64,000 nt of DNA from Rhizobium sp. Q54 (GTDB lineage: Bacteria > Pseudomonadota > Alphaproteobacteria > Micropepsales > Micropepsaceae): assembly GCA_945860165.1 (NCBI GenBank), contig CAMAPL010000002.1:166658-230657 (forward strand). Reading direction: 5' to 3'. Every line of letters begins with the position of its first letter. Position 1 is the first letter of the stretch. The notes beneath the pieces are model-generated. The model did no database searches and had not been told where the DNA came from. It saw nothing but the letters and a program-made list of their open reading frames with translations. The position numbers and the translations under genes were made by a program. Below are positions 16,684-28,462 of this stretch, in pieces.

Positions 16684-18819
16684 TCAATCGCCCTTCAAAT
16701 CGCGCCGCGCCTGGTGCAGCAGCGGTTCGGTGTAGCCAGACGGCTGCGCCTTGCCCTTGAACACCAGGTCGCACGCCGCCTTGAAAGCGATGCCATCAAA
16801 GCCAGGCGCCATGGGCTGGTAGAGCGCATCGCCCGCATTCTGCTGGTCCACGATCGCCGCCATGCGCTTGAGGCTTTCCATCGCCTGGCTTTCTTGGACG
16901 ATGCCGTGTTCCAGCCAGTTGGCGATATGCTGGCTGGAAATGCGCAAGGTGGCGCGGTCTTCCATCAGGCCGACATTGTGGATGTCGGGCACCTTGGAAC
17001 AGCCCACGCCCTGATCAACCCAGCGCACCACATAGCCCAGGATTCCCTGGGCATTATTGTCCAGTTCCTGCTGCACCTCGTTGCTGCTCCAGTTGGGCCG
17101 GTCGGCCAGCGGGATGGTGAGAATGTCCGATAGCTTGGCGCGCGGGCGTGATTTCAGCTCGTCCTGCCGCGCCTTCACGCTGACCTGGTGATAATGCAGC
17201 GCGTGCAACGTCGCGGCGGTGGGTGACGGCACCCAGGCGCAGGATGCGCCCGATTTGGGGTGGCCGATCTTGACCTTCAGCATTTCGGCCATGCGGTCAG
17301 GCATCGCCCACATACCCTTGCCGATCTGCGCCTTGCCCTGGAAGCCGCAGGCCAGGCCGATATCCACATTCTGGTCTTCATAGGCGGCCAGCCATTTGCT
17401 GGTTTTCATCTCACCCTTGCGGATCATGGCGCCGGCATACATCGAGGTGTGCATCTCGTCACCGGTGCGGTCGAGGAAGCCGGTATTGATGAAGACGATG
17501 CGGTCCTTGGCGGCGCGGATACATTCCTTGAGATTGACGGAGGTGCGGCGTTCCTCGTCCATCACGCCCATCTTGATGGTGTTGCGCGCCAATCCGCAGA
17601 TATCTTCGATGCCATCAAAGAGCGTGTTGGTGAAGGCGACTTCGACAGGGCCGTGCATCTTGGGCTTGACGATATAGATCGAGCCCTTGCGGCTGTTGCG
17701 GCGCTGGCCCTTGATGTCGTGCAATGCGATGAGGCTGGAAATGACCCCATCCATCAAGCCTTCGCCGATCTCGCTGCCATCGGGCAGCAGGATCGCATCA
17801 CTGGTCATCAGGTGACCGACGTTGCGGATGAACAAAAGGCTGCGGCCGGGCAGGGTCAGCTTGCTTCCATCCGGCGCGGTGTAGCCGCGGTCGGGATTGG
17901 CGGCGCGGTCCATCGTCTTGCCGCTTTTTTCGAACTTGGCGGTCAGGCTGCCATTCATCAGGCCTAGCCAGTTGCGATAGGCGGCGATCTTGTCCTGGGC
18001 GTCCACCGCAGCGATGGAATCCTCGCAGTCCATGATGGTGGTGATGGCCGCTTCCAGCACGACATCGCTGATGCCCACCTTGTCGGTCTTGCCGATGGGC
18101 GTCGCGCGGTCGAGATGGATTTCGATATGCAGGCCGTTCTGTTCCAGCAGCACCAGCCTGGGCGCGGCGGGATCGCCGACATAGCCCTTGAACAGCGATG
18201 GGTCTTTGAGCGCCGGTTCCAGAGTGCCGTTCTTCACCGCAAGGGCGGCCGCGTCCTTCCATGATCCGCTGGCCAGGGGCGCGGCCTGGTCCAGGGCTTC
18301 GCGCGCCAGGGCGATGACCTTCTCGCCGCGCTTTTCGTTGTAACCCTTGCCCGGCGCCAGCTCGCCGTCCTGCGCAATCGCATCGGTGCCATACAGCGCG
18401 TCATACAGGCTGCCCCAGCGGGCATTGACCGCGTTCAGGGCAAAGCGGGCATTGGTCAGCGGCACCACCAGTTGCGGTCCGGCCATGGTGGCAATTTCGG
18501 GGTCGACATTCTGGGTGCCGATATGGAAATCGGCGCCTTCCGGCACGAGATAGCCGATCTCCCGCAGGAAGGCGGTATAGTCCAGCGCGTCGATGGGGCG
18601 TTCAGGATTTTCTCTGTGCCAGGTGTCAATCGCTGCCTGTAGATGGTCGCGATGGGCAAGAAGCGCGCGGTTCTGCGGCATCAATGTGACCGCCAGGGCG
18701 GCGAAGCCGGACCAGAATTTTTCGGCCTCGACGCCGCTGTCGGGCAGGACGTCGTGCACGACGAAATCATGCAATTCGCGCGCGACCTGCAGGCCGTGGA
18801 CCAGGACTTTATCCGTCAT
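16684..18819 (-). CDS. glcB: Malate synthase G
   Basis: A 711-residue malate synthase G, which condenses glyoxylate and acetyl-CoA to malate. Diagnostic blocks are [29 protein letters not shown], the catalytic-region stretch [53 protein letters not shown] and [20 protein letters not shown]. The length matches the family (about 720). It lies downstream of the lldP terminator and so has its own promoter. The neighbouring permease can carry lactate or glycolate, which gives glyoxylate on oxidation. Confidence 0.97.
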   Translation of the reverse strand: MTDKVLVHGLQVARELHDFVVHDVLPDSGVEAEKFWSGFAALAVTLMPQNRALLAHRDHLQAAIDTWHRENPERPIDALDYTAFLREIGYLVPEGADFHIGTQNVDPEIATMAGPQLVVPLTNARFALNAVNARWGSLYDALYGTDAIAQDGELAPGKGYNEKRGEKVIALAREALDQAAPLASGSWKDAAALAVKNGTLEPALKDPSLFKGYVGDPAAPRLVLLEQNGLHIEIHLDRATPIGKTDKVGISDVVLEAAITTIMDCEDSIAAVDAQDKIAAYRNWLGLMNGSLTAKFEKSGKTMDRAANPDRGYTAPDGSKLTLPGRSLLFIRNVGHLMTSDAILLPDGSEIGEGLMDGVISSLIALHDIKGQRRNSRKGSIYIVKPKMHGPVEVAFTNTLFDGIEDICGLARNTIKMGVMDEERRTSVNLKECIRAAKDRIVFINTGFLDRTGDEMHTSMYAGAMIRKGEMKTSKWLAAYEDQNVDIGLACGFQGKAQIGKGMWAMPDRMAEMLKVKIGHPKSGASCAWVPSPTAATLHALHYHQVSVKARQDELKSRPRAKLSDILTIPLADRPNWSSNEVQQELDNNAQGILGYVVRWVDQGVGCSKVPDIHNVGLMEDRATLRISSQHIANWLEHGIVQESQAMESLKRMAAIVDQQNAGDALYQPMAPGFDGIAFKAACDLVFKGKAQPSGYTEPLLHQARRDLKGD

Positions 18820-18881
18820 GACACTCTTCTTTTGTGAGGGTTGCCCCCAGCCTAAAACGCCCGCGCTGCGGGGTCAAAACG

Positions 18882-18911
18882 AAAAGGCCGGACCTTTCGG
18901 TCCGGCCTTTT
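18882..18911 (-). terminator. Rho-independent terminator of lldP
   Basis: AAAGGCCGGACC-TTTC-GGTCCGGCCTTT is a perfect 12-bp stem. It lies 26 bases after the permease stop on the minus strand, followed there by TCGTTTTG; it could also work on the plus strand. Confidence 0.85.
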
Positions 18912-18936
18912 ATCAGGCAATCGCCGTTTTTGGCGA

Positions 18937-20550
18937 CTAGTGCGGCGGGATCATCCAGGGGAACACGAACTGCTGTAACCAGACCAGGATGCTCAGCATC
19001 GCCGTGAAGACGAGGGAGTGGATGAAGGTGCGCCGGAAGATGCTGGCCTCCTGGCCCTGCAATCCGCTGATCGCCACGCCCGTCGCGATGTTCTGCGGCG
19101 AGATCATCTTGGCGAAGCAGCCGCCCGATGAGTTGGTGGCCGCCATCAGCACCGGGCTGAGGGGCGGTACCGACTGGTTGGCCGCCACGACCTGCAGGTT
19201 ACCGAACAGGGCGTTGCCGGAGGAGTCGCTGCCCGACAGGAACACCGCGACCCAGCCCAGAAAAGCCGACAGCAGCGGGAAGAATATCCCCGTGGTGGCG
19301 ACCGCCTTGCCCAGCGTGTAGGTCAGGCCGGAATAGTTCATCAGATAGGCCAGACCCACTATCGCCGTCACCGTGAGCGCCGGCAGCAGGATCTGCTTCC
19401 AGGCGGTGGTAATGGCTTCCAAGAACTTGGAGATGCCCACGCCTGTCGCCAGCGCCGTCAGGATCGCCGTCACCAGGACAGCGGTGCCGGTGGCGAAGGG
19501 CTGCCAGTTCCAGACCGCCGCATAGGGCCTGTCATACAAAGTGATGAAGACCTGGTTGTGCAGGCCCGGCCACTGGATCGGCTGGGCGAAGAAGGTCGCG
19601 ACCTTGAAGTGGGTCCAGACCATGACCACGGCGATCATGATCAGCCAAGGTAGCCAGCCCTGCCAGGTCGGAATGTTGCGATGGACCGAGGTGGGGTCTT
19701 CCGCCGGCACCACAAGGGCGAATTCCGGATCGGGGGCCGGCTGCCATACGCGCAGGAACAGCACGGTAGCGATCAGCGAAGAGCCCGCCGAGATCACGTC
19801 GGTCAGTTCGTAGCTCAGAAAGTTCGCGCTCAGGAACTGGCCCGTGGCGAAGGCGCCGCCGGCCACCAGAATCACCGGCCACAGCGCCTTGACCGAGCGC
19901 ATGCCGCCAAACATAGCGATGACATAGAAGGGCAGCAGCAGGGCAAAGAAGGGCAGCTGACGGCCCACCATCGCGCCCAACGTGGCGGCGGGAAGATCGG
20001 TGACGCCGGCCAGGGTGGTGATCGGAATGCCCAGCGAGCCGAAGGCGACCGGGGCGGTGTTGAAGATCAGGGCATAGACCACCGCGTCGATCGGTTTGAA
20101 GCCCAGCATGATCAGCAGCGAGGCGGTGATGGCGACGGGGGCGCCGAAGCCCGACACGCCTTCCAGCAGCGAGCCGAAGCCATAGCCGATCACGATCAGC
20201 ACGATGCGCTTGTCCTGGGGCAGGTGCGCCAGAACCCAGCGGCGGAAGGCGTCGAAACGGCCCGACAGGACGGCGGTATTATAGAGAATGAGGGCGGCGA
20301 ACACGATCCACATGATCGGCCACAGCGCGAAGGCAACGCCAGCGGCGGTGCTGGAAAGGGCAAGGTTGACGGGCATCTGCCAGACGCTGATGGCGATGAT
20401 CATCGCCACGGTCAGGCCGGCCAGCGAGGCTTGCCAGGCGGGCCGCCGAAGCACGCCCAGCATCACCAGCACCACGATGATCGGGATGGTCGCGACCAGG
20501 AAGGACAGGAGCAGGCTGTCGCCCACGGGTGTCAGTAGCTGAGTGAACAT
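18937..20550 (-). CDS. lldP: L-lactate permease family transporter
   Basis: A 537-residue LctP/LldP membrane protein with about 12-14 membrane segments. Family blocks are WQMPVNLALSSTAAGVAFALWPIMWIVF, GFGSLLEGVSGFGAPVAI, FNTAPVAFGSLGIPI, FLSGSDSSGNALFGNLQ and NSSGGCFAKMISPQNIA. It imports L- or D-lactate and often glycolate with protons. The start is the ATG at 20550 with GGGAGAAG upstream. Separate terminator. Neighbouring glcB suggests use of two- and three-carbon hydroxy acids. Confidence 0.93.
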   Translation of the reverse strand: MFTQLLTPVGDSLLLSFLVATIPIIVVLVMLGVLRRPAWQASLAGLTVAMIIAISVWQMPVNLALSSTAAGVAFALWPIMWIVFAALILYNTAVLSGRFDAFRRWVLAHLPQDKRIVLIVIGYGFGSLLEGVSGFGAPVAITASLLIMLGFKPIDAVVYALIFNTAPVAFGSLGIPITTLAGVTDLPAATLGAMVGRQLPFFALLLPFYVIAMFGGMRSVKALWPVILVAGGAFATGQFLSANFLSYELTDVISAGSSLIATVLFLRVWQPAPDPEFALVVPAEDPTSVHRNIPTWQGWLPWLIMIAVVMVWTHFKVATFFAQPIQWPGLHNQVFITLYDRPYAAVWNWQPFATGTAVLVTAILTALATGVGISKFLEAITTAWKQILLPALTVTAIVGLAYLMNYSGLTYTLGKAVATTGIFFPLLSAFLGWVAVFLSGSDSSGNALFGNLQVVAANQSVPPLSPVLMAATNSSGGCFAKMISPQNIATGVAISGLQGQEASIFRRTFIHSLVFTAMLSILVWLQQFVFPWMIPPH

Positions 20551-20731
20551 ATTTCTTCTCCCTATCGTGGCGTTGACGCGCCGCTTTCCCACCAGCCACG
20601 CTTTACCGGCGTGGCGCTTATCATTCGTTCGAGGTGCCGGGATTGGTGCGCGGACGAGAAGCCGACGATCTCGGCTTTCGCAACGTCCGACTTCCCCTTT
20701 AGGTCCCCGCTCTTATTGGAACCTTTAGAGC

Positions 20732-20764
20732 AAAAAAAAGCCTTTAAGCCAAGGCGTTTAAGGC
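20732..20764 (-). terminator. Probable terminator of the YkgJ-type gene
   Basis: On the minus strand GCCTT...AAGGC with an inner GCC-TT-GGC hairpin is followed by eight T. It lies 49 bases after the stop of the cysteine-cluster gene. The remaining 20551-20731 should hold the lldP promoter; no LldR-type operator is obvious. Confidence 0.6.
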
Positions 20765-20812
20765 TGTGCAGTGCAGCAATCGCCGTCCGCCGCTGTCACA
20801 CAGGACGCAGCT

Positions 20813-21175
20813 CTAGACGTTCCAGGTCGAGGCGATGTGGTCTTTGTCTTCCTGGGTATTCCGCTCGGACATCAGGAAACCGTAATAGCCGCAGCCGCCG
20901 CCGGGATACTCGCGGCATATGGTGGGCCGGGCAGTATAGATGGTGCAGCAACGCTTGTCGGTATCGAAGAACTGGCAGATCTTGCCGAAATGCTTGTCGG
21001 GCTTGCGGCGCATGGCATATTTCGCTTCTTCATCCACCTTGGTGAACTTCTTGCGCGCCGCTTCAAAGGTCAGCTTGAAGTGCTTGGCCAGACGCTCGAC
21101 GTCGCGCTTGTTGAGCGGGATCAGGGGATAAGAGCAGCAATAGCCCGGGCACTTCGCGCAATTATAGAGTCCCAC
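20813..21175 (-). CDS. YkgJ-family cysteine cluster protein
   Basis: A 120-residue small protein with the N-terminal CAKCPGYCCSYP motif and later ICQFFDTDKRCCTIYTARPTICREYP. These Cys residues form the zinc- or iron-binding cluster of the UPF0153/YkgJ family, whose function is not established. It is a single gene, divergent from the decayed region to its right, and ended by a T-rich hairpin. Confidence 0.85.
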   Translation of the reverse strand: MGLYNCAKCPGYCCSYPLIPLNKRDVERLAKHFKLTFEAARKKFTKVDEEAKYAMRRKPDKHFGKICQFFDTDKRCCTIYTARPTICREYPGGGCGYYGFLMSERNTQEDKDHIASTWNV

Positions 21176-21300
21176 GAGATACCGCCTGAATCACTGCCAA
21201 GCCTGTGATTTAGCATGAACGCCTCACAAGGTTAGATCATCCATAGGTGACTTGATGCCGCGCCTCTTTCAAGAGGGAACTTTCAAGCCAGTCGGGGCCA

Positions 21301-21723
21301 TTGTATCAAAAGACTATAGTCCAACAGCCCGTCACTGCCTCAGGACAGCATGCCCGCCTTATTGGTGGGCGGGCCGTGTGGACGCTTTTGGTGCTGCTGG
21401 TGATGCTGGGGGGCTGCAGCCTCCGGCCCGGTGGCGAGCCGCCGCCCCCGCCGCCGCGCAGCGGCGATGTGTTGATACCGGGCGACAATCTGTGGATCGC
21501 GGTGGCGGGTGAGGAATCGCTGAGTGGGCTTTTCCCCGTCCGCAGCGATGGCAGGGTGTGGTTGGAGCTAATCGGCGGGATTCCGGCGGCTGGGTTGGCC
21601 TTGCCGGTGTTTCGGGAAAATTTGCGCTAGCATCTGGCGGCGGGATATCTGCACCAGCCTCTGGTCGAGGTGACGCGGGTGCTGGGGCCGCCATCGCCGT
21701 CCTTGCTTCAGTCTCAAGATTAA
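21301..21723 (+). pseudogene. Polysaccharide export (Wza-like) lipoprotein, amber-interrupted and truncated
   Basis: The frame starts at TTG 21301, has a lipoprotein signal (LLVLLVMLGGC, Cys 39), then a proline run and the Poly_export domain: RSGDVLIPGDNLWIAVAG, ESLSGLFPVRSDGRVWLEL, GGIPAAGLALPVF. A TAG at 21628-21630 interrupts it, yet the same frame continues HLAAGYLHQPLVEVTRVLG, exactly the next family block, to TAA at 21721. Even read through, only about 140 residues exist, whereas Wza/BexD proteins have 190-380. No capsule or exopolysaccharide genes lie nearby. It looks decayed. Confidence 0.65.
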
Positions 21724-21726
21724 GTC

Positions 21727-22140
21727 TCAGTGAAAATCGCAGCTTAATTTTATAGCGCGATTTCCTTCATGCGCGAACAGCGGCAGGGCTTCATAGTCGG
21801 GCAGGCGGGGCACCGCCCATAATCTTTCGCGGCGGTCAAAGCCAAAGCTATTGAAAGGATCGGCTTCCGCTAGCGCCTCATAACCGGGCCGCATCCAGAA
21901 GAAGGGCTTCTTCCCCGCCGACAGCAGCGCCAGCAGCACGGCAAATCCGCTGGGGCTCCAGACACCCGCGAAGACCTCGTGCTGGGCACCAGGTCGCAGG
22001 TCGCCGCCCAGAACCGCATCCGCCTGTGGATGGCCCAGCGCTATGGGCGCCCGGTCGGGGGGGGCAGCCCGAAACGCGACCAGTAATGGCGGAATTTCGC
22101 GATTTTTGTGCATTTGTTCATGATATGTTTCATCACGCAC
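21727..22140 (-). pseudogene. Truncated ImuA-like SOS mutagenesis protein
   Basis: The 137-residue product carries PIALGHPQADAVLGGDLRPG, then AQHEVFAGVWSPSGFAVLLALL, KKPFFWMRP and RERLWAVPRL, the order of the RecA-like ImuA domain ('LPHG-LHEV', 'vlWi', 'rll-v-a'). Intact ImuA proteins are about 230-260 residues and are followed by imuB and dnaE2. Here the reading frame ends after the central strand with an unrelated tail, and neither partner is nearby. The upstream start is unclear (22140 or 22116). I take it as the stump of an imuA-imuB-dnaE2 cassette; a very divergent small protein is the alternative. Confidence 0.5.
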
Positions 22141-22342
22141 CGGGCCATGAAAGAGTCAAGCCGGAGCGTTTTTTTGTGAATTATTCTCAGATTGCATGGA
22201 TGCTTATTTACTTATCGCAACGCTGGCATGTTGCGCCGCAACTGGCGGCGTGGTCACATACTCCGTAATTCTAAGAAGAATGGGCAAATTTTGCGGCTTT
22301 AAGGGCCGGAAAACTGCGCCTGATTGCCGGTTGGGGTTTGAG

Positions 22343-25300
22343 ATGAGTTTGCCGCCGAAACAGGGTCTTTATGACCCCCGCAACGAGCATGACGCCTGTG
22401 GCGTCGGCTTTGTCGCCAACATCAAGGGCGCCAGGTCCCATGATATCATTGGGCTGGGCCTCCAGCTCCTGATCAATCTAGACCATCGCGGCGCGGTGGG
22501 CGCAGACCCGCTGGTGGGCGACGGCGCCGGCATCCTGATCCAGATTCCTGATCCGCTGTTTCGCGAATGGGCCAGGGAGACTGGCGTGACCCTGCCGGAG
22601 CCGGGCCAGTATGCCGTGGCGATGTGTTTCCTGCCGCGCGAGGCCAAGGCGCGCGAAATCGTCGTTAAGCAGTTCGAGCATTTCATCAAGGTCGAAGGCC
22701 AGACCCTGTTGAGCTGGCGCGATGTCCCCACCAATCCCGGCGGCCTGGGCAAGACCGTGCTGGACGGCATGCCGCTGATCCGCCAGGCGATCATCGCCTC
22801 GGGTCCGTATACCCGCGGCCAGGATCATTTCGAGCGCAAGCTGCTGGCCATCCGCAAGCAGACGCAGAACCCGCTGGCCGCGCTGGCCAAGAAGCATAAG
22901 CTTCCCGCCATCAATCAGTTCTACATGCCCAGCCTGTCGACCCGCACCATGGTCTATAAGGGTCTGCTGCTGGCGCATGATGTGGGCCGTTTCTATCGCG
23001 ATCTGCAGAATCCGCTGACCGTGTCGGCGGTGGCGCTGGTGCATCAGCGTTTCTCCACGAACACTTTCCCGAGCTGGAAGCTGGCGCATCCCTATCGCTA
23101 CATCGCCCATAATGGCGAGATCAACACGGTGCGCGGCAACGTCAACTGGATCAATGCCCGCCGCCGCAGCATGGAATCCGAACTGCTGGGCCCGGACCTC
23201 GACAAGATGTGGCCGCTGATTCCGCACGGCCAGTCCGACACCGCCTGTCTCGACAATGCGCTTGAACTACTGGTCGCCGCCGGCTATCCGCTAGCCCATG
23301 CGGTGATGATGCTGATCCCGGAAGCCTGGGCCGGCAACAACAGCATGGATACCAAGCGCAAGGCTTTCTACGAGTATCACGCCGCGCTGATGGAGCCGTG
23401 GGACGGCCCCGCCGCTATCGCCTTTACCGACGGCCGCCAGATCGGCGCCACGCTGGACCGCAACGGGTTGCGCCCCGCCCGCTATATCGTGACCGACGAC
23501 GATCTGGTCATCCTGGCGTCGGAGTCGGGCGTGATCCCGGTGCCGGAAGAGAAGATCAAGCGCAAATGGCGGTTACAGCCCGGCAAGATGCTGCTGATCG
23601 ATTTCGAAGAGGGCCGCATCGTCGAGGACGATGAGATCAAGAAGAAGTTCTCCGAGGCCAAACCGTATGAAGACTGGCTGAAGGCCACCCAGTTCAAGCT
23701 GGAAGACCTGCCCGACCTGCCCGAAGACCATCGCGCCAAGGCGAACAATCCCTCGCTGCTGCTCGATCAGCAGCAGGCCTTCGGCTACACTCAGGAAGAC
23801 CTACAATTCTTCCTGGAGCCGATGGCCAGTATGGGCGACGACCCCATCGGCTCGATGGGCGTCGACACGCCGATCGCGGTTTTGTCGAAGAAGTCCAAGC
23901 TACTCTACAATTATTTCAAGCAGAATTTTGCCCAGGTCACCAATCCGCCGATTGACCCGATCCGCGAAGAGCTGGTGATGAGCCTAGTATCGATGATCGG
24001 GCCGCGCCCCAATCTACTGGGCCGCGATGCCGGCGCGCACAAGCGGCTGGAAGTGAGCCAGCCGGTCCTGACCAATGCTGATGTCGAGAAGATCCGCTCG
24101 ATTTCCGAACTGGTGGACGGCGCCTTTCGCACCGCTACCATCGACTGCACCTGGCCGGCCAGCGAAGGCGCGGACGGTCTTTCCAATGCCGTACAGCGCA
24201 TCCGCCTCAACGCCACCGACGCGGTGCTGGCGGATAACAACATTCTGATTCTGTCCGACCGCGCCGTCAGCGCCGAACGGGTTCCAATTCCTGCCGCGCT
24301 GGTGATTGCCGCCGTGCACCACCATCTGGTGCGCCAGGGCCTGCGCATGCAGACCGGGCTGGTAGTGGAAACTGGCGAAGCGCGCGAAGTGCATCACTTC
24401 TGCGTGCTGGCCGGTTATGGCGCCGAAGCGGTCAATCCCTATCTCGCCTTCGAGACGCTGGAGCAGATCCGGGTCAAGCAGGGACTTTCCCTCAAGGCCT
24501 ATGAAGTCCAGAAGAACTACATCAAGGCCATCGCCAAGGGCGTTTTGAAGGTGATGGCCAAGATGGGCATCTCCACCTACCAGTCCTATTGCGGCGCGCA
24601 GATTTTCGACGCAGTGGGTCTGTCGAGCGAGTTCATAGAGGAATACTTCACCGGCACCGCCACCACGGTGGAGGGGAGCGGCATCAAGCAGGTCGCCGAG
24701 GAGAGCGTGCGCCGTCACCGTGACGCGTTCGGCGACAATCCCATCTATCGCAACATGCTGGATGTGGGCGGCGACTATGCCTTCCGCCTGCGCGGCGAAG
24801 ACCATGCCTGGACGCCGGAATCGGTGTCACGCCTGCAGCACGCCGTGCGCGGCAACAATCCGGCGGAGTACGAACTCTTCGCTCAGCAGATCAATGACCA
24901 GAATGAGCGGCTGTTGACCCTGCGCGGGCTGATGAACTTCAAGACTGACGGCGCCGGCGTCCCGCTGGACGAAGTTGAACCGGCTAATGAGATCGTCAAG
25001 CGTTTCTCCTCCGGCGCGATGAGCTTCGGCTCGATCAGCCGCGAAGCGCATACCAACATAGCCGTCGCCATGAACCGCATCGGCGGGCGCTCCAACACCG
25101 GCGAGGGCGGCGAGGAACCCGACCGCTTCAAGCCCATGGCCAACGGCGACTCCATGCGCTCGGCCATCAAGCAGGTGGCGTCGGGCCGCTTCGGCGTCAC
25201 CGCCGAATATCTGGTCAATGCCGACGACATCCAGATCAAGATGGCCCAGGGCGCCAAGCCCGGCGAAGGCGGCCAGCTTCCCGGCTACAAGGTCGACGCA

Positions 25301-26968
25301 AACATCGCCAAGGTGCGCTATTCCACCCCCGGCGTTGGCCTGATCTCGCCGCCGCCGCATCACGATATTTATTCCATCGAAGACTTGGCGCAGCTGATCC
25401 GCGACCTCAAGAGCGTTAACCAAAAGGCCCGCATCTCGGTCAAGCTGGTGTCGGAAGTGGGCGTCGGCACCGTGGCGGCGGGCGTCGCCAAATGCCGCGC
25501 CGACCATGTGACGATTTCCGGTTTCGAAGGCGGCACCGGAGCCTCGCCGCTGACCTCGCTGACCCATGCCGGATCACCCTGGGAAATCGGCCTCGCCGAA
25601 ACCCAGCAGACCCTGGTGCTGAACGGGCTGCGTGGCCGCATCGCCGTGCAGGTGGACGGCGGGCTTCGCACCGGCCGCGACGTCGCCATCGGTGCGCTGC
25701 TGGGCGCCGATGAGTTCGGCTTCGCCACCGCGCCGCTGATCGCCTCGGGCTGCATCATGATGCGCAAATGCCATCTCAACACCTGCCCGGTGGGCGTGGC
25801 CACCCAGGACCCGGTCCTGCGCAAGCGCTTCACCGGTCAGCCGGAACATGTGATAAACTATTTCTTCTTCGTCGCCGAAGAGTTGCGGGCGATCATGTCC
25901 GAGCTTGGTTTCCGCACCGTCGCCGAAATGGTCGGCCGGGTGGACAAACTCGACATGAAGAAGGCGGTCGGCCACTGGAAAGCGCAGAGCGTGGACCTGT
26001 CGCGCATTCTCTACGCCGTCACGCCCAAGCCGGGCGTCGCCATCCATCACAATGAAAAGCAGAATCACGGCTTGGAATCGGCGATCGATCATGAACTGAT
26101 CGCGGCCGCCAGGCCGTCGATCGAGAATGGCCAGCCGGTGCGGATCGAAAAGTCCGTGCGCAACGTGGATCGTACCGTCGGCGCCATGCTGTCGGGCGAA
26201 GTGGCCAGGCGCCACGGCCATGCCGGCCTGCCGGAAGACACGATCAGCGTGAAGTTCACCGGCACGGCGGGGCAGAGCTTCGGCGCATTCCTGGCGCGCG
26301 GTGTTTCTATCGAACTGACGGGCGACGCCAATGACTATGTCGGCAAGGGCCTGTCGGGCGGGCGCATTGTGGTCAAGCCGCCCAAGGGACTTTCGCGCGA
26401 TCCGGCCGAGAACATCATTGTCGGTAACACGGTGCTGTACGGCGCCATCGCGGGCGAAGCCTATTTCCATGGCGTGGCCGGCGAACGCTTCGCGGTGCGC
26501 AATTCCGGCGCCATCTGCGTGGTGGAAGGCACCGGCGACCATGGCTGCGAATATATGACTGGCGGCGTCGTGGTGGTGCTGGGAAAGACCGGGCGCAATT
26601 TCGCTGCCGGCATGTCGGGCGGCGTAGCGTATGTCTATGACGAGGATGGCAGCTTCGAGCAGCGCTGCAATCCGTCGATGGTAAAGCTGGAGAAGATCGC
26701 GGCCTGCGAGAATATCGACCATGCCGACCTGCCCAAGCAGCGCTCTGTCAGCGTGGCGGATGCCGGCATGGGCGACTTCCTGCGCTTCGATGCCGAGCGG
26801 CTGAAAATCCTGGTGGAACGCCACCTGCTGCACACCGGCAGCCCCCGCGCCATGGCGATGCTAGACAATTGGGACGCCAGCCGGGAAAAATTCGTCAAGG
26901 TGATGCCATCCGACTACGCCAAGGCGTTGGCGGACATTCAGGCGCGCGCCGCCATCGCGGCAGAGTAA
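22343..26968 (+). CDS. gltB: Glutamate synthase (NADPH) large subunit
   Basis: A 1541-residue GOGAT alpha chain. After an 18-residue propeptide, the N-terminal nucleophile Cys19 ([10 protein letters not shown]) releases ammonia from glutamine. The FMN and 2-oxoglutarate synthase domain follows (about 800-1200; [37 protein letters not shown]), then the 3Fe-4S cysteines [21 protein letters not shown], and the C-terminal GXGXG beta-helix domain ([11 protein letters not shown]). I choose the ATG at 22343 because it leaves a normal propeptide; the frame is open 49 codons further upstream without family similarity. gltD follows after 40 bp. Confidence 0.97.
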   Translation: MSLPPKQGLYDPRNEHDACGVGFVANIKGARSHDIIGLGLQLLINLDHRGAVGADPLVGDGAGILIQIPDPLFREWARETGVTLPEPGQYAVAMCFLPREAKAREIVVKQFEHFIKVEGQTLLSWRDVPTNPGGLGKTVLDGMPLIRQAIIASGPYTRGQDHFERKLLAIRKQTQNPLAALAKKHKLPAINQFYMPSLSTRTMVYKGLLLAHDVGRFYRDLQNPLTVSAVALVHQRFSTNTFPSWKLAHPYRYIAHNGEINTVRGNVNWINARRRSMESELLGPDLDKMWPLIPHGQSDTACLDNALELLVAAGYPLAHAVMMLIPEAWAGNNSMDTKRKAFYEYHAALMEPWDGPAAIAFTDGRQIGATLDRNGLRPARYIVTDDDLVILASESGVIPVPEEKIKRKWRLQPGKMLLIDFEEGRIVEDDEIKKKFSEAKPYEDWLKATQFKLEDLPDLPEDHRAKANNPSLLLDQQQAFGYTQEDLQFFLEPMASMGDDPIGSMGVDTPIAVLSKKSKLLYNYFKQNFAQVTNPPIDPIREELVMSLVSMIGPRPNLLGRDAGAHKRLEVSQPVLTNADVEKIRSISELVDGAFRTATIDCTWPASEGADGLSNAVQRIRLNATDAVLADNNILILSDRAVSAERVPIPAALVIAAVHHHLVRQGLRMQTGLVVETGEAREVHHFCVLAGYGAEAVNPYLAFETLEQIRVKQGLSLKAYEVQKNYIKAIAKGVLKVMAKMGISTYQSYCGAQIFDAVGLSSEFIEEYFTGTATTVEGSGIKQVAEESVRRHRDAFGDNPIYRNMLDVGGDYAFRLRGEDHAWTPESVSRLQHAVRGNNPAEYELFAQQINDQNERLLTLRGLMNFKTDGAGVPLDEVEPANEIVKRFSSGAMSFGSISREAHTNIAVAMNRIGGRSNTGEGGEEPDRFKPMANGDSMRSAIKQVASGRFGVTAEYLVNADDIQIKMAQGAKPGEGGQLPGYKVDANIAKVRYSTPGVGLISPPPHHDIYSIEDLAQLIRDLKSVNQKARISVKLVSEVGVGTVAAGVAKCRADHVTISGFEGGTGASPLTSLTHAGSPWEIGLAETQQTLVLNGLRGRIAVQVDGGLRTGRDVAIGALLGADEFGFATAPLIASGCIMMRKCHLNTCPVGVATQDPVLRKRFTGQPEHVINYFFFVAEELRAIMSELGFRTVAEMVGRVDKLDMKKAVGHWKAQSVDLSRILYAVTPKPGVAIHHNEKQNHGLESAIDHELIAAARPSIENGQPVRIEKSVRNVDRTVGAMLSGEVARRHGHAGLPEDTISVKFTGTAGQSFGAFLARGVSIELTGDANDYVGKGLSGGRIVVKPPKGLSRDPAENIIVGNTVLYGAIAGEAYFHGVAGERFAVRNSGAICVVEGTGDHGCEYMTGGVVVVLGKTGRNFAAGMSGGVAYVYDEDGSFEQRCNPSMVKLEKIAACENIDHADLPKQRSVSVADAGMGDFLRFDAERLKILVERHLLHTGSPRAMAMLDNWDASREKFVKVMPSDYAKALADIQARAAIAAE

Positions 26969-27008
26969 TGGCCCTCAAGCAGCGAAGTGGTAGGGCGTAG
27001 GAAAAGTT

Positions 27009-28460
27009 ATGGGCAAGATCACAGGTTTTCTGGAAATCGAACGGCAGGATCGCACCAGCGAAAAGCCGGCAGCGCGCCTGGGCAACTATAAAGAGTTTGT
27101 CCAGCCAATGCCCTATGCGGATGTCGGAAAGCAGGCGGCGCGCTGCATGGATTGCGGCATTCCCTTTTGCCACAATGGCTGCCCGGTCAATAACCAGATC
27201 CCGGACTGGAACCATCTGGTCTATCGCGACCAGTGGCACGCCGCGTCGGAAAATCTGCACACCACCAATAATTTTCCGGAATTCACCGGCCGTATCTGCC
27301 CGGCGCCCTGCGAAGCCAGCTGTACCCTGAACATCATCGACACGTCTGTGACGATCAAGACCATCGAATGTCAGATCGTGGACCGCGCCTGGGAAGAAGG
27401 CTGGGTCCAGCCGGTACTGGCGCCGAAAAAGACCGGCAAGACGGTGGCGGTGGTGGGCTCCGGCCCCGCAGGCATGGCGGCGGCGCAGCAGCTGGCGCGC
27501 GCCGGACATTCGGTGACCCTGTTCGAGAAGGCCGACCGCATCGGCGGGTTGCTACGCTACGGCATTCCCGACTTCAAGATGGAAAAGCATCTGATCGACC
27601 GCCGCATGCGCCAGATGGAAGCCGAAGGCGTTGTGTTCCGCACCAATGTTGACGTCGGTGTCACTGTTTCCATGGATATGCTGCTGGCCGATTATGACGC
27701 GGTGGTGCTGTCGGGCGGTGCGGAAGCGCCGCGCGACCTGCCCATCCCCGGGCGCGCGCTGGACGGCATTCATTACGCCATGGATTTCCTCACTCAGCAG
27801 AACAAGCGGGTGGCGGGCGATCCGGAAAGCAATGCGGCGCCGAACGGTACCCTGTCGGCCAAAGGCAAGCATGTAGTGGTGATCGGCGGTGGCGATACCG
27901 GTTCTGACTGTGTTGGCACCTCCAACCGCCATGGCGCGGCCTCGGTCACCCAGTTCGAAATCATGCCGCAGCCGCCGGTGAGGGAAAACAAGATGCTGGT
28001 CTGGCCGGATTGGCCGCTCAAGCTGCGCACCTCGTCTTCGCACCAGGAAGGTTGCGAGCGCGACTGGGCGGTGCAGACAAGGCGCGCGATTGGCGAAGGC
28101 GGCAAGATCACGGCGTTGGAATGCGTGCGGGTGGAATGGCAGCTGGGCGACGGCGGCAAGATGAATCTGGTCGATGTCCCGGGCAGAGAATTCACTCTCA
28201 AGGCCGACCTGGTGCTGCTGGCGATGGGCTTTGTCGGACCGAAAAAGACCGGACTGGTGGAACAGTCGGGCGTCGAACTCGATGCGCGCGGCAATGTGAA
28301 GGCGCCGCTGACTAACTACCAGACCAGCAAGAGCAAGGTCTTTGCCTGCGGCGACATGCGGCGCGGTCAATCACTGGTGGTATGGGCGATCCGCGAAGGG
28401 CGTCAATGCGCGCGCGGCGTCGATGAGTTCCTGATGGGTTCGTCAGAACTTCCGCGATAG
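27009..28460 (+). CDS. gltD: Glutamate synthase small subunit
   Basis: A 483-residue beta chain that passes electrons from NADPH through FAD and two 4Fe-4S clusters to GltB. The N-terminal cluster cysteines are in [20 protein letters not shown] and CPAPCEASC. The FAD fold is [18 protein letters not shown], the NADPH fold is [14 protein letters not shown], and the C-terminal [17 protein letters not shown] closes the FAD site. Family length. Operon with gltB. Confidence 0.97.
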   Translation: MGKITGFLEIERQDRTSEKPAARLGNYKEFVQPMPYADVGKQAARCMDCGIPFCHNGCPVNNQIPDWNHLVYRDQWHAASENLHTTNNFPEFTGRICPAPCEASCTLNIIDTSVTIKTIECQIVDRAWEEGWVQPVLAPKKTGKTVAVVGSGPAGMAAAQQLARAGHSVTLFEKADRIGGLLRYGIPDFKMEKHLIDRRMRQMEAEGVVFRTNVDVGVTVSMDMLLADYDAVVLSGGAEAPRDLPIPGRALDGIHYAMDFLTQQNKRVAGDPESNAAPNGTLSAKGKHVVVIGGGDTGSDCVGTSNRHGAASVTQFEIMPQPPVRENKMLVWPDWPLKLRTSSSHQEGCERDWAVQTRRAIGEGGKITALECVRVEWQLGDGGKMNLVDVPGREFTLKADLVLLAMGFVGPKKTGLVEQSGVELDARGNVKAPLTNYQTSKSKVFACGDMRRGQSLVVWAIREGRQCARGVDEFLMGSSELPR

Positions 28461-28462
28461 CC

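Noticed and set aside
22196..22342. Upstream extension of gltB by 49 codons
   Set aside because: The extra residues look like a hydrophobic chance translation of the promoter region; family members begin with a short propeptide before the catalytic Cys, matching the ATG at 22343.
25574..26833. 419-codon minus-strand frame inside gltB
   Set aside because: Antisense to the most conserved part of glutamate synthase; no motifs; a shadow.
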